64,000 nucleotides of DNA, taken from NCBI GenBank assembly GCA_910588215.1, contig CAJUQJ010000017.1:1-64000 (forward strand), in the 5' to 3' direction. This document shows positions 53,064-61,718 of this stretch, piece by piece (position 1 is the first letter of the stretch; the number at the start of each line of letters is the position of its first letter). The notes under the pieces are model-generated. The model searched no databases and was not told where the DNA came from. It was given only the letters and a program-made list of their open reading frames with translations. This stretch comes from an uncultured Lachnospiraceae bacterium. Its GTDB lineage: Bacteria > Bacillota > Clostridia > Lachnospirales > Lachnospiraceae. Both the position numbers and the translations under genes were made by a program.

Positions 53064-53274
53064 GCATGTGAAACAGCTGATCATGTGTAGCCGAATGGGG
53101 CAGTATATTTTTCATGCGCGGAAACTATCTTTTTGTTGACTGGCAGCGTTATATTGATAGAAAGAGCATTTCAGGAGATGAAATACAGAAGCAGGATGCA
53201 CGAATAGAAGGCAAAGGTAGAATGCAGAAACAGAGTGCAAGAGCCAGTACTTACAAAGTGAGGGGATGTCCGGT

Positions 53275-53787
53275 ATGGACAGAGATTTCTTGCTTGTGCA
53301 GAAGATGCGCATGGGAGACGAAAAGGCGATTGAGATTTTTGTGGAAAAATATTATCCGCGGATCTTGTCCTATTGTCAGGTACATATCGGGGATTATGGT
53401 TATGCGGAGGATATGACGCAGGAAACTTTTGAGCGGTTTTTTCGGTCGTTGAAGCAGTATAAGCATTATGGAAAGGCGGCGAATTATCTGTATGTGATCG
53501 CTGCCAACGCATGTAATGACTATCACAGGAAGTATAAGGAGATTGTGACTGAGACGATGCCAGAGCAGGCGGATATGCGTGCGGACAAGGCAGAGGAACG
53601 GTTGGATGTGCAGATGGCTTTTAAGCGGCTGCCGGAGGAGGTGCTTGAAGTTGCTGTGCTCTATTTTCTGCAGGAACAGAAGCAAAAGGATATCGCGGTG
53701 ATGCTGGGAATCGGGCTGCCGCTTGTAAAGTACAGGATCAGACGGGCACGGGAATTGCTGGCCGGGTATTTGGGAGACGGGGGATAA
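53275..53787 (+). CDS. ECF-type RNA polymerase sigma factor
   Basis: A 170-residue ECF factor with region 2 (FVEKYYPRILSYCQVHIGDYGYAEDMTQETFERFF) and region 4 (RLPEEVLEVAVLYFLQEQKQKDIAVMLGIGLPLVKYRIRRARELL). It is paralogous in position to 37759-38289 and heads the second sigma/membrane protein/ABC set, but a MITE and a methyltransferase gene lie between it and the rest. ATG 53275 is chosen; ATG 53266 is possible. GAGGGG lies upstream. Confidence 0.87.
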   Translation: MDRDFLLVQKMRMGDEKAIEIFVEKYYPRILSYCQVHIGDYGYAEDMTQETFERFFRSLKQYKHYGKAANYLYVIAANACNDYHRKYKEIVTETMPEQADMRADKAEERLDVQMAFKRLPEEVLEVAVLYFLQEQKQKDIAVMLGIGLPLVKYRIRRARELLAGYLGDGG

Positions 53788-53818
53788 TGTTTTCCTGCAT
53801 AACGGCCGCCTTGAAGTG

Positions 53819-53922
53819 CTATAGTTAACGATATTAGAAATTTCGTTTTCGGCCTTGCAGGAGCTACCGTATATGGCTCCTGCAAAAGCTGGAAACAGAA
53901 ATTTGTTATGCCGTTTACTATA
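53819..53922. mobile_element. 104-bp MITE-like palindromic element, copy 1
   Basis: The two halves are imperfect inverted repeats (CTATAGTTAACGA... versus ...CGTTTACTATA), with an inner GCAGGAGC/GCTCCTGC stem. A copy of equal length and about 90% identity occupies 63883-63986. It has no coding potential. Here it lies after the sigma factor stop. Confidence 0.78.
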
Positions 53923-54009
53923 TATTTAAGGAATGTGACGAGTGCTAGATAAGCAGTCAGAAAGCGAAGAAGAAAGACAGGATTGATCAAAAACGGGAGG
54001 AGACTTATT

Positions 54010-54771
54010 ATGGCCAGTGTATACGACAGGGCGGACATTTATGATCTGCTGGAGGATGAAAGCAGATACGAGGCATACAAAAAACATTGGGAGATTGTAT
54101 TGCAGGACAAATCGGTGAAAACGTTTCTGGATGTGAGCATCGGTTCCGGTAATGTGACGTTGCCGTTGGCGGAGCTGGGCGTTCGTCTGTACGGTTCCGA
54201 TCTGAGCGAGACGATGTTAGCGCGTTGCAGGCAAAAGGCACAGAAGAAAAATGTGGATATAGAAGTGAAGTGCTGCGATTTTCGCTCGGTTTCCGAACGG
54301 TTTTCGGAGAGATTTGACTGTGTCGCCAGCACGGGAAATTCGCTGCCTTATGTGAGCAATGAAGATGTCCTGGCGACGCTTGGGCAGATGGACCAGCTGG
54401 TGAAACCGGGCGGGTATCTGTATTTTGACGTGCGCAATTGGGATAAGATCCTGCGGGAGCGGAATAGATTCTACCTGTACAACCCGTTTTTTGACGGGGA
54501 CACGAGAGTCAATCTGATCCAGGTGTGGGATTATCACGAAGACGATTCGATGACGTTCCATCTGCTCTATACTTTTGAGAAAGACAACAGGATCTTCCAA
54601 AAGGAGAAATTCGAGGAGCATTACATTCCGGTCAGAAGAGAACTGCTGCTTCATAAGCTGAGGGAACTGCGCTATGAAGATATTAAGATCATGAATTTTC
54701 CGGCGTGTGTGCAGAGGGAGGATGTGGATGAGGCAGACTGGTATTGCGTAATCGCGAGGAAGGGCGAGTGA
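54010..54771 (+). CDS. Class I SAM-dependent methyltransferase
   Basis: A 253-residue protein: FLDVSIGSGNVTLPLAELGVRLYGSDLSETMLARC is the SAM-binding motif I region, followed by CCDFRSV, FDCVASTGNSLPYV, and KPGGYLYFDVRN. No substrate domain is evident. ATG 54010 follows GGAGGAG. It sits between sigma factor and ABC genes, with a MITE on each side, so it may have arrived separately. A terminator follows. Confidence 0.88.
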   Translation: MASVYDRADIYDLLEDESRYEAYKKHWEIVLQDKSVKTFLDVSIGSGNVTLPLAELGVRLYGSDLSETMLARCRQKAQKKNVDIEVKCCDFRSVSERFSERFDCVASTGNSLPYVSNEDVLATLGQMDQLVKPGGYLYFDVRNWDKILRERNRFYLYNPFFDGDTRVNLIQVWDYHEDDSMTFHLLYTFEKDNRIFQKEKFEEHYIPVRRELLLHKLRELRYEDIKIMNFPACVQREDVDEADWYCVIARKGE

Positions 54772-54818
54772 TATTTCATTATAATCAAAACTATAATCAA
54801 AAAGATCTGATATTGGAG

Positions 54819-54868
54819 AACCTCTGCGGTCTGAGCGAAAGCGATAACAGGGCAGCAGAGGTTTTTTG
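54819..54868 (+). terminator. Intrinsic terminator after the methyltransferase
   Basis: AACCTCTGC (54819-54827) pairs perfectly with GCAGAGGTT (54855-54863), followed by TTTT. Confidence 0.88.
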
Positions 54869-54916
54869 CTGTTCTTTTTTACCTTGCTATCTTTTTGCGA
54901 TTTGCCAGCGTTATTA

Positions 54917-54956
54917 TAGATAGAGTAAACGAAATTTCTAATGACGTTAATTATAG
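54917..54956. mobile_element. Deleted derivative of the MITE-like element
   Basis: CGAAATTTCTAATGACGTTAATTATAG (from 54930) is the reverse complement of the left end of the 104-bp element with two changes, and it is preceded by ATAGAGTAAACGA from the other end. The middle is missing. Confidence 0.6.
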
Positions 54957-55061
54957 AAAGCGCTTTTTAAAGAGACTGTGTCCGGCGTCTTGCTGTGTTT
55001 ACAGGAGCCTGCCAGGCAGGACAATCATGATTTGTCGAGAGGACGATATGGGGGTGTATGT

Positions 55062-55826
55062 GTGAATAGAACAGACAGACAATTCAAAGAAAGATTACGG
55101 CTGCAGGAGAATGCCCTGTCACCGCCGCACAGGAGAGAGCATTTGCAGGAGGTAGTCCGCAGTGCAAAAGCGGCATTCTATGAGAGAGAGAGCGACGATA
55201 TCCTGACAGGAGCGGAATTTCTCTACCAGCAGGCCGGTTATATCCGTAAGCGTTGGTGGGTGCTGCAGGGAATGGTCCTGGTGGCTCTGTGGATGCTCAT
55301 CAGATATATGGAAGGAAATTCTTATGAGCAGCGGATCATGGGAGTCGCAGCACCGCTGTTTGGCGTTCTCCTGCTGCCGGAGTTGTGGAAGAACCGGGAA
55401 ATGAACGCAATGGAAGTGGAAGGAGCAGCCTTTTACTCGCTGCGGCAGATCTATGCGGCCAGATTGTTCGCATTTGCAATGGTTGATGTGCTGATGCTGA
55501 CGGCTTTTTGCCTGGTGAATGTAGGAAGCGGGCAGCTCATGCTGGAAGAGATCATGCTCCAGTTTTTCCTGCCGCTGACAGTGACCTGCTGCATCTGCTT
55601 TCGCACACTGTACAGCAGGCGGGCCTGCCCGGAAGTATTTGCCGTGATTTTGTGCCTGCTCTGGTCCGGAATCTGGCTGCAGGTAGCGCTGCTGGGGAAG
55701 CTCTATGATAAGGTGTCCGTACCGGTCTGGTATGGCGTATTGGTGACGGCATTCTGTTACCTGCTCTATTGTATTTACAGAGGGCAGAGGAATTGCAGGG
55801 CAGTCCTGGAGGAGACGGAAAGATAG
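55062..55826 (+). CDS. Membrane protein paralogous in position to the sigma partner
   Basis: A 254-residue protein: basic cytosolic N-terminus (DRQFKERLRLQENALSPPHRREHLQEVVRSAK), then six membrane segments. This repeats the layout of the protein at 38279-39043 and suggests a membrane anti-sigma or accessory role. The start is a GTG at 55062 after GGGGGT; a longer frame from 54978 is less likely. Its last codons are part of an 18-bp tandem repeat. Confidence 0.62.
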   Translation: MNRTDRQFKERLRLQENALSPPHRREHLQEVVRSAKAAFYERESDDILTGAEFLYQQAGYIRKRWWVLQGMVLVALWMLIRYMEGNSYEQRIMGVAAPLFGVLLLPELWKNREMNAMEVEGAAFYSLRQIYAARLFAFAMVDVLMLTAFCLVNVGSGQLMLEEIMLQFFLPLTVTCCICFRTLYSRRACPEVFAVILCLLWSGIWLQVALLGKLYDKVSVPVWYGVLVTAFCYLLYCIYRGQRNCRAVLEETER

Positions 55827-55960
55827 AAAGAGAAGGAAGAATAGAAGGAAACGGAAGGCTAGAACGAGATGGAAGGATAGAAGGAGGCGGAAGGATAGAA
55901 GGAGATGGAAGAATAGAAGGGGACGGAAGGATAGAAATAGACGGAAGGATAAAAGGAGGC
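55817..55960 (+). repeat. 18-bp tandem repeat, 8 copies
   Basis: Eight 18-bp units of the type GGAAGGATAGAAGGAGGC run from inside the last codons of the membrane protein to the ATPase start. Each unit contains AGAAGGAG, so the last copy supplies the ribosome binding site. Unit length is a multiple of three and all units are purine-rich. Confidence 0.9.
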
Positions 55961-55967
55961 GGGAATT

Positions 55968-56849
55968 ATGAAACTGGAAATAGAAAATCTGACAAAGAGA
56001 TTTCAGGATGTGACGGCGGTTGATGGGGTATCCTGTACTTTGACGATGGGGGTCTATGGACTTCTGGGCGTGAACGGAGCGGGGAAAACCACGCTGATGC
56101 GGATGCTTTGCACCCTGTTGAAGCCGACGGGAGGAAGGATCTTGTGGGCCGGGAAAGATATCTTTGAACTGGATGGCGCATATCGCAGAGTATTGGGGTA
56201 TCTGCCGCAGGATTTCGGCTTTTATCCGGATTTTACGGTCAGGGATTATCTGCGCTATATCAGTTCCATCAAGGGATTACGGCCTGCTGCAGCCAGACAG
56301 CGGACCGCGCTTTTGCTGAAGCAGGTGGGACTTGAGAAGGCGGAGAACAAGAAGATGAAGAAACTGTCTGGCGGCATGAAGCGGCGGGTGGGAATCGCTC
56401 AGGCCATGCTGAATGATCCCAGGATCCTGATCCTGGATGAGCCGACGGCGGGGCTGGATCCCAACGAGAGAATCCGTTTCCGCAATCTGATCAGCGAACT
56501 TGCGCAGGACAGACTGGTGCTTTTATCCACGCATATCGTGTCGGACATCGAGTATATCGCCAATCAGATTCTGTTGATGAAAGATGGGAAGATCTGTATT
56601 GCCGGTACGACGGAAGAACTGACCGCCGGAATGCCGGAGCAGGTATGGCGGGTGAGTGTGCCGCGAAATGAGGCAGCTTCCTACACGAAACGATACAAAG
56701 TTTCTAATATTAAGACCCTGCATGGGGAGGCACAGCTGCGGATTCTGTCTGCGGAAAGGCCGGCGGACAATGCGGTTTTGGAGGAAGCCGTGCTGGAGGA
56801 TGTGTTTTTGCATTATTTTGGGGAAAGGACCAGTGACGGTGAGGATTAG
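55968..56849 (+). CDS. ABC transporter ATP-binding protein
   Basis: A 293-residue ATPase of the ABC-2 type: GVNGAGKTTLMRML (Walker A), GYLPQDFGFYPDF, LSGGMKRRVGIAQAM, ILILDEPTAGLDPNERIRFR, LLSTHIVSDIEYI. It is a close paralogue of the one at 39031-39897, sharing nearly all motif blocks. It lies between two different tandem repeats and ahead of its permease. Confidence 0.93.
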   Translation: MKLEIENLTKRFQDVTAVDGVSCTLTMGVYGLLGVNGAGKTTLMRMLCTLLKPTGGRILWAGKDIFELDGAYRRVLGYLPQDFGFYPDFTVRDYLRYISSIKGLRPAAARQRTALLLKQVGLEKAENKKMKKLSGGMKRRVGIAQAMLNDPRILILDEPTAGLDPNERIRFRNLISELAQDRLVLLSTHIVSDIEYIANQILLMKDGKICIAGTTEELTAGMPEQVWRVSVPRNEAASYTKRYKVSNIKTLHGEAQLRILSAERPADNAVLEEAVLEDVFLHYFGERTSDGED

Positions 56850-57009
56850 GACTGGCGTTGAAGAGAACTAGGACTGATGTTGGAGAGGATTAGGAATGGC
56901 GTTGAAGAGAACTAGGACCGGTGTTGGAGAGGATCAGGATTGGTGTTGGAGAGGATCAGGACCGGTGGTGTAGAGAATTAGGACCAGCGTTGGAGCGGAT
57001 TAGGACCGG
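56847..57009 (+). repeat. 22-bp tandem repeat, 7 copies plus a partial one
   Basis: Units like TAGGACTGATGTTGGAGAGG begin at 56847, 56869, 56891, 56913, 56935, 56957 and 56979, with a partial one at 57001. The first unit begins at the ATPase stop codon, and the array ends shortly before the permease ribosome binding site. Confidence 0.9.
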
Positions 57010-57027
57010 AAGGAATGGAGGATAGCG

Positions 57028-58329
57028 ATGAATCAGAAAATTCCACATCAAAACATGTCGCACAAAAGAGTGCGGCATAAGAAAATAACAGATCGACATA
57101 ACGGAAAAGAGCAGATCTACTATGAGATCAGGAAGGTTTTGTCCGGGACAAGGAGCAGGCTGGCATTTCTGTTGCTGGCGCTGGTACTGGGCATTACGGT
57201 TTATTTCGCTCTTAGCGTGGAGTATGTAAATGAGGCGGGCGAATCCGAAAGGGGACCGGCGGCAGTGGCCAGCCTTCGGGCAGCGCAGAAAGCGTGGAGC
57301 GGTTATCTGGAGGAGGAGACGATCCGACAGGTGATCGCGGAGAACAGGCGCATCAATGAGACGCCGGAGGGCAGATCGGAACAGATCAAAGAGAGGAATA
57401 TTGCCTACGGCTGGAAACAGGGCATAGCGGAAATACGCCGTCTGTTGAACTGTTCCTATGCGGAGGCGTTCCGCTCATATGACTATTACCGGGCGGATTC
57501 TTTGACGGAAGAGGCGGCAGGAGCCTTCTATGAGAACAGGACAAGACTCTTGCAGGAGTGGCTTGCGGAAGAGGCCGGTGATCAGTATTCGGAAGCGGAA
57601 AAGGCATATCTGATCGGACAGTATGAGAGCCTTGAGACGCCTTTTTACTATGATTATCGGAAGGGGTGGACGCAGCTGTTTACATTTGCGCCGACGGTGG
57701 TGATGATCACCATGCTGTTTCTGGGCTATCTGGTGGCCGGCATTTTCTCCAATGAATTCGTCTGGCGGGCGGATGCGGTGTTTTTCGCTTCCTGCCACGG
57801 AAGAGACAGGGCGGTGGCGGCCAAGGTATGGGCCGGAGTCGGGATCGTCACGGCGGTCTACTGGATGGTGATGCTCATCTACAGCGCTGCGGTGCTGGGC
57901 TATCTGGGTGCGGACGGCTGGAATTGTCCGGTACAGACGGAGCAGGGGGATTGGAAATGTTTCTATCACCTTACGGTCTGGCAGAAATATGTGCTGATCG
58001 CAGCAGGCGGCTATGTGGGATGTCTGTTTATGGCGGGCCTGTGTATGCTGGTATCTGCCAGGATAAGATCCGCCGTGCCGGCGGTGATGGTGCCCTTTGT
58101 GCTGATCTTCCTGCCGTCTTTTCTGGGGAATCTGGAAAGTGCGGCAGTCAATAAGATTCTGGGGTTATTGCCGGACAGACTGCTGCAGGTGGGCACTGCG
58201 CTGGATTACTTTGACCTGTATACGCTGGGCGGCCGGGTAATGGGAGCGGTGCCCATCCTGCTTGTGCTGTACGGGATTGGTGTGGCGGCGGTGCTGCCGG
58301 TTGTCTACTGGTGTTTTGTCCGGTCGTAG
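57028..58329 (+). CDS. ABC transporter permease
   Basis: A 433-residue protein: cytosolic tail of about 45 residues, a first span (LAFLLLALVLGITVYFALSV), a 150-residue outside domain, then five membrane segments. It fits ABC-2 export permeases. It ends tail to tail with blaR1, overlapping by 25 bases. GGAGG lies seven bases before ATG 57028. Confidence 0.83.
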   Translation: MNQKIPHQNMSHKRVRHKKITDRHNGKEQIYYEIRKVLSGTRSRLAFLLLALVLGITVYFALSVEYVNEAGESERGPAAVASLRAAQKAWSGYLEEETIRQVIAENRRINETPEGRSEQIKERNIAYGWKQGIAEIRRLLNCSYAEAFRSYDYYRADSLTEEAAGAFYENRTRLLQEWLAEEAGDQYSEAEKAYLIGQYESLETPFYYDYRKGWTQLFTFAPTVVMITMLFLGYLVAGIFSNEFVWRADAVFFASCHGRDRAVAAKVWAGVGIVTAVYWMVMLIYSAAVLGYLGADGWNCPVQTEQGDWKCFYHLTVWQKYVLIAAGGYVGCLFMAGLCMLVSARIRSAVPAVMVPFVLIFLPSFLGNLESAAVNKILGLLPDRLLQVGTALDYFDLYTLGGRVMGAVPILLVLYGIGVAAVLPVVYWCFVRS

Positions 58330-59993
58330 GAGGAATCGCCGTCTTCCTCCGGGGTGGAGAAGAGACTGACTACGGTGCCGTCTTCGGTCGTCGCGACGAC
58401 GGTGGAGATGCAGCCGTACCGGTCGCGGTGGACGACGATATCCAGACTGCCGCCCATATTGGACTGCCAGATTTTGTTCAGCTCATCGGCGAAACTGTGG
58501 ACCGGGCTGCCCTGATAAAGAAAAAAGCCGTTTTCATTTCTGGTCAGGCCCCAGGATGCGTATTCTTTGGCTTCGGTTTCCGGATCGAGGCAGAGTGTAT
58601 AGCTGGGGGCAAAGGCATTCTTTTCCACATGGAATTCAGCAGACAGAGCTTCCCGAATCCGTTCCGCCATCAGGTCGGGATCGCCGGTGTCGTCCGCCTT
58701 TAAGATGGCCAGGATCGTGTCATCTGCCCGTTTTCCGGGATTCCTGCCAAGCGCGATGTCGCGGGTCAGAGAAACCTTGAAGGCCCAGCGGGAATCGGGA
58801 CTCCCGTAATAGCAGGTACTGCTCAGGTAAGAGTCAAAGGGCGCCTGCCCGCCGGTAGCGCACACCACGGTACTGCAGGTAAGCAGCAGGGAGACGGTGC
58901 ACAGCATGAAGAGGGACGTCCTTTTGTAGCGCAGTACGCGCTGGATCCTTTTTTCCACCTCTGTCTTGGAAAAGGCGCTGTACAGGAGGGGAGAACGGCT
59001 GGCGCTCACGGCCATGGCAAGAAGGCTGCAGGCATAGCTTTGTCTTGCATTTTCCTCCCGGCAGGCGCGCAGCACGGCTTCGTCGCAGGCGGCTTCCAGA
59101 TCGGATGCCAGGCATCCGGCCATCAGCCAGACAAGCGGGTTAAACCAGTTGAGACAGAGTGTAGCCAGCATGGCCGCCTTAACCCAGTTATCCCGGCGTC
59201 TGATATGCATGGTCTCATGAGCCAGGATGTGGCGCAGCATCTCCGTATTCCCAAAGTCCATCCGTGCCGGCAGATAAATACGGGGTGAGAGAAGGCCGCA
59301 CACGAGAGGGGAGGCGATCTCGTCATTGGTAAAGACCAGAATATGTGGCATCTGCATCTCGCGCAGGAGCGTATTGACGGTTTCGTTGTGCTCCACCAGC
59401 AGGCTTTCTCTCAGCCTCCGAACATAGCGTTGTCTTTGCAGCAGCAGGAGGAGCGCCGTAACGATGACGCCGGACAGATAGAAGACCGGCAGCAGGGTTC
59501 GCAGCGAATCATGTCTGTAGAAGAAAGGCAGGGGGTCCGCTGACAGGACAGTGGAGCGACCTGTTGCGTTTTCTGTTGACTGGGAGATGACAAAGTCGGT
59601 ATCTGCAGTCAGACGGGAATCGGCCGTGGCGGATGCACCCGGCATACTTGTGACGATGGCATCGTTTGTGCCCGCGTCTTCTGTGACGGAAGCAATCTCC
59701 GTATCCTCAGACAGATATTCCGTAGAGGGTTCATTGTAGGCGGCGGCTTCTGCGGAAACAGTGACGCTTGTGACGGCAGGCGCTGAAAGCAGGCCGGGAG
59801 CCTTCACGCTGAGCGGGCTGCTTAAGGAGAACGGGACGAGAAAGCGGACGATCACCAGTCCCCACAAAAGGGGGAAAACATAGCCCGGCAGTCTCTTTTT
59901 CAGAAGCAAGCGCAGCGTGAACACCATGAGCAGCAGCACACTTCCGTAAAGCATCATAAAATGTAAGGGCATGGAAAATCTGAAATGTAACAT
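58305..59993 (-). CDS. blaR1: BlaR1/MecR1 family M56 metallopeptidase
   Basis: A 562-residue membrane sensor-protease: four membrane segments, with the zinc site HETMH (in LRHILAHETMHIRRRDN) in the cytosolic loop, and a C-terminal outside region after a last span. The outside part is not the usual penicillin-sensing domain with SxxK; it is short and of unclear fold. It is thought to cleave its partner BlaI on stimulation. It starts one base after the blaI stop. Confidence 0.88.
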   Translation of the reverse strand: MLHFRFSMPLHFMMLYGSVLLLMVFTLRLLLKKRLPGYVFPLLWGLVIVRFLVPFSLSSPLSVKAPGLLSAPAVTSVTVSAEAAAYNEPSTEYLSEDTEIASVTEDAGTNDAIVTSMPGASATADSRLTADTDFVISQSTENATGRSTVLSADPLPFFYRHDSLRTLLPVFYLSGVIVTALLLLLQRQRYVRRLRESLLVEHNETVNTLLREMQMPHILVFTNDEIASPLVCGLLSPRIYLPARMDFGNTEMLRHILAHETMHIRRRDNWVKAAMLATLCLNWFNPLVWLMAGCLASDLEAACDEAVLRACREENARQSYACSLLAMAVSASRSPLLYSAFSKTEVEKRIQRVLRYKRTSLFMLCTVSLLLTCSTVVCATGGQAPFDSYLSSTCYYGSPDSRWAFKVSLTRDIALGRNPGKRADDTILAILKADDTGDPDLMAERIREALSAEFHVEKNAFAPSYTLCLDPETEAKEYASWGLTRNENGFFLYQGSPVHSFADELNKIWQSNMGGSLDIVVHRDRYGCISTVVATTEDGTVVSLFSTPEEDGDSSYDRTKHQ

Positions 59994-59994
59994 G

Positions 59995-60348
59995 TTATTT
60001 CGCCTCCTTGATCATACGGGAAAGCCTCTCGGCATCTTCTTCCGAGATTCCCTGATTTTTCAGAAATGATGAAAAAAACAATTCACTGGAACCGCCGAAC
60101 ATCTTGTCGATCAGCTGCTCGGTCTCACTGCGCGCCACTTCGTCTCTGGTGACCAGAGGTGTGCAGAGAAAGCCCGGATCTTCACGGCTGACAGCTTCCT
60201 TTTCGATACACTTCTTGATCACCGTGTAGGTAGTGTTCTTATTCCAGCCGATGCGCTGTGACAGTACGTCCACGATATCGCGGGCTGATTTCGTGCCTTG
60301 TTCCCAGAGCACTTCCATTACTTTCAGTTCTGAGTCGAATAGTTTCAT
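59995..60348 (-). CDS. blaI: BlaI/MecI/CopY family repressor
   Basis: A 117-residue winged helix repressor: LFDSELKVMEVLWEQG, IGWNKNTTYTVIKKCIEK (recognition helix) and a C-terminal dimerisation helix. It is paired with blaR1 in one operon. ATG 60348 is preferred over a TTG at 60357, as GGAGG lies about nine bases upstream. It should bind the two dyads ahead of it and repress its own operon. Confidence 0.92.
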   Translation of the reverse strand: MKLFDSELKVMEVLWEQGTKSARDIVDVLSQRIGWNKNTTYTVIKKCIEKEAVSREDPGFLCTPLVTRDEVARSETEQLIDKMFGGSSELFFSSFLKNQGISEEDAERLSRMIKEAK

Positions 60349-60422
60349 AGTAATCAATCCTCCATTCCAGCGCGATTTATCGCTTGGTAATTTTTATTCT
60401 CTATTCTGTCGATTCCATCCTA

Positions 60423-60483
60423 TAGACTATTGTAATAGTCTACTGATTGGTTATAGACTATCACGATAGTCTGCACGTGTCAA
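60423..60483 (-). promoter_or_regulatory. blaI promoter with two operator dyads
   Basis: TAGACTAT-N4-ATAGTCTA (60423-60442) and TAGACTAT-N4-ATAGTCTG (60454-60473) are near-identical 20-bp dyads, centres 31 bases apart. On the minus strand a TTGACA lies at 60478-60483, with TAGTCT 17 bases downstream, inside the first dyad. This is a classic autoregulated repressor site. Confidence 0.82.
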
Positions 60484-60517
60484 GAAGGAATTTCTAAAAA
60501 AAGGTAAAAAAAGAACC

Positions 60518-60552
60518 GGGACAAAATCTTAATGCAGCGATAGATTTTGCCC
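60518..60552 (-). terminator. Terminator of the coiled-coil gene
   Basis: Read on the minus strand, GGGCAAAATC pairs with GATTTTGTCCC, and a run of T follows. Confidence 0.7.
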
Positions 60553-60585
60553 AGGTATGCAAGATGCTTTGCTTTAAAGCGGATA

Positions 60586-61485
60586 TCAGGATACTTTAGC
60601 CTTTAATTGCCTGACTTCTGATTCGACCATTCTAAGCCTGAGCGACAGCATCTCGACTTCACTGCTTGGATGCATTGCATCATGCAAAATGCGTGACAGA
60701 TCCAGATGTCCTTCTGCCACTCGTTGAATGTTGATACGAATTTCATTCTCGAGGATAAGATCAGTATGACGGACATGGCTTTTAATTTCCTTCAGATTAC
60801 TCTCAAGGGAGTTTGTTTTGGTGTCAAGAGAATTCACTTTATTGTCAAGAGCAACTACTTTGTTGTCAAGAGAATTCACTTTATTGTCAAGAGCAACTAC
60901 CTTGTTTTCGAGAGAATTCACTTTGGAGTCAAGAGCAACTACTTTGGAGTCAAGAGAATTGACTTTATTGTCAAGAGCAACTACTTTGTTTTCGAGGGAA
61001 TTCACTTTGGAGTTAAGAGCAACTACTTTGTTTTCGAGGGAATTCACTTTGGTGTCAAGAGCAGTCATTTTGTTGTCAAGGGAGTCCATTCTTGTCTCTA
61101 TAGAATCCATTTTCGTTTCGAGGGAATCCATTCTGGTTTCGAGAGAGTCCATTCTTGTCTCTATAGAATCCATTTTCGTTTCAAGGGAATCCATTCTGGT
61201 TTCGAGAGAGTCCATTCTTGTCTCTATGGAATCCATTTTCGTTTCGAGGGAATCCATTCTGGTTTCGAGAGAGTCCATTCTTGTCTCTATAGAATCCATT
61301 TTCGTTTCAAGGGAATCCATTCTGGTTTCGAGAGAGTCCATTCTTGTCTCTATGGAATCCATTTTCGTTTCGAGAGAATCCATTCTGGTTTCAAATGAAT
61401 CCATTCTGCTGTCCAAAGTACTTATCTTGCAGTCCAATGAACCTATTTTCTCAAGAATCAGATCCAGCTTTCTACTATCTGTCAC
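60586..61485 (-). CDS. Tandem-repeat coiled-coil protein
   Basis: A 299-residue protein, nearly all predicted coiled coil. The N-terminal half is heptads of M-D-S-[L/I]-E-T-[R/K], the next part 14-residue V-N-S-L-E-N-K units, then a non-repetitive end (HVRHTDLILENEIRINIQRVAEGHLDLSRILHDAM) that looks conserved. A GTG start at 61485 follows GGGAGGTGATAAT. It probably makes a rod; its binding partner is not evident. DNA repeats of 63 and 42 bp keep the frame open, so length variation is likely. Confidence 0.8.
   Translation of the reverse strand: MTDSRKLDLILEKIGSLDCKISTLDSRMDSFETRMDSLETKMDSIETRMDSLETRMDSLETKMDSIETRMDSLETRMDSLETKMDSIETRMDSLETRMDSLETKMDSIETRMDSLETRMDSLETKMDSIETRMDSLDNKMTALDTKVNSLENKVVALNSKVNSLENKVVALDNKVNSLDSKVVALDSKVNSLENKVVALDNKVNSLDNKVVALDNKVNSLDTKTNSLESNLKEIKSHVRHTDLILENEIRINIQRVAEGHLDLSRILHDAMHPSSEVEMLSLRLRMVESEVRQLKAKVS
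60826..61395 (-). repeat. 63-bp and 42-bp tandem repeats in the coiled-coil gene
   Basis: About five almost identical 63-bp units (61081-61395) encode 21 residues each; diverged 42-bp units (60826-61080) encode 14 each. Both are multiples of three and of a heptad, so gain or loss of units keeps the coil in register. Confidence 0.85.
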
Positions 61486-61718
61486 ATTATCACCTCCCTA
61501 TAGCGGTAGAAGTTTCCGATTCGTTGAATTTGATTATAGCATTAGCAAACAAGCTTGTCTACATATTTATCAAAATAATTAAAACGAAAAAACGTTAATC
61601 TTGTTTTTGGGGTTTATAGGATGTTTTTCTTTTCAGAGTGTGCTATGATAAAAAAGTCGGATATACGTAGTGAGAAAGAAAACCGGACGATGACAGCGAA
61701 GGGAGGACGGACAGGCTT

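Noticed and set aside
55769..56023. 84-codon frame reading repeated GRIEGD units
   Set aside because: It is the 18-bp tandem repeat read in frame; it overlaps two better genes and has no ribosome binding site of its own.
56847..57009. Regular repeats resembling a CRISPR array
   Set aside because: Units are 22 bp and directly abutting with no unique spacers, and no cas genes are present.
60706..61582. Long plus-strand frames of 230 and 254 codons opposite the coiled-coil gene
   Set aside because: The DNA repeats are multiples of three and keep several frames open; the minus-strand frame has an SD, a terminator and a conserved C-terminal end.
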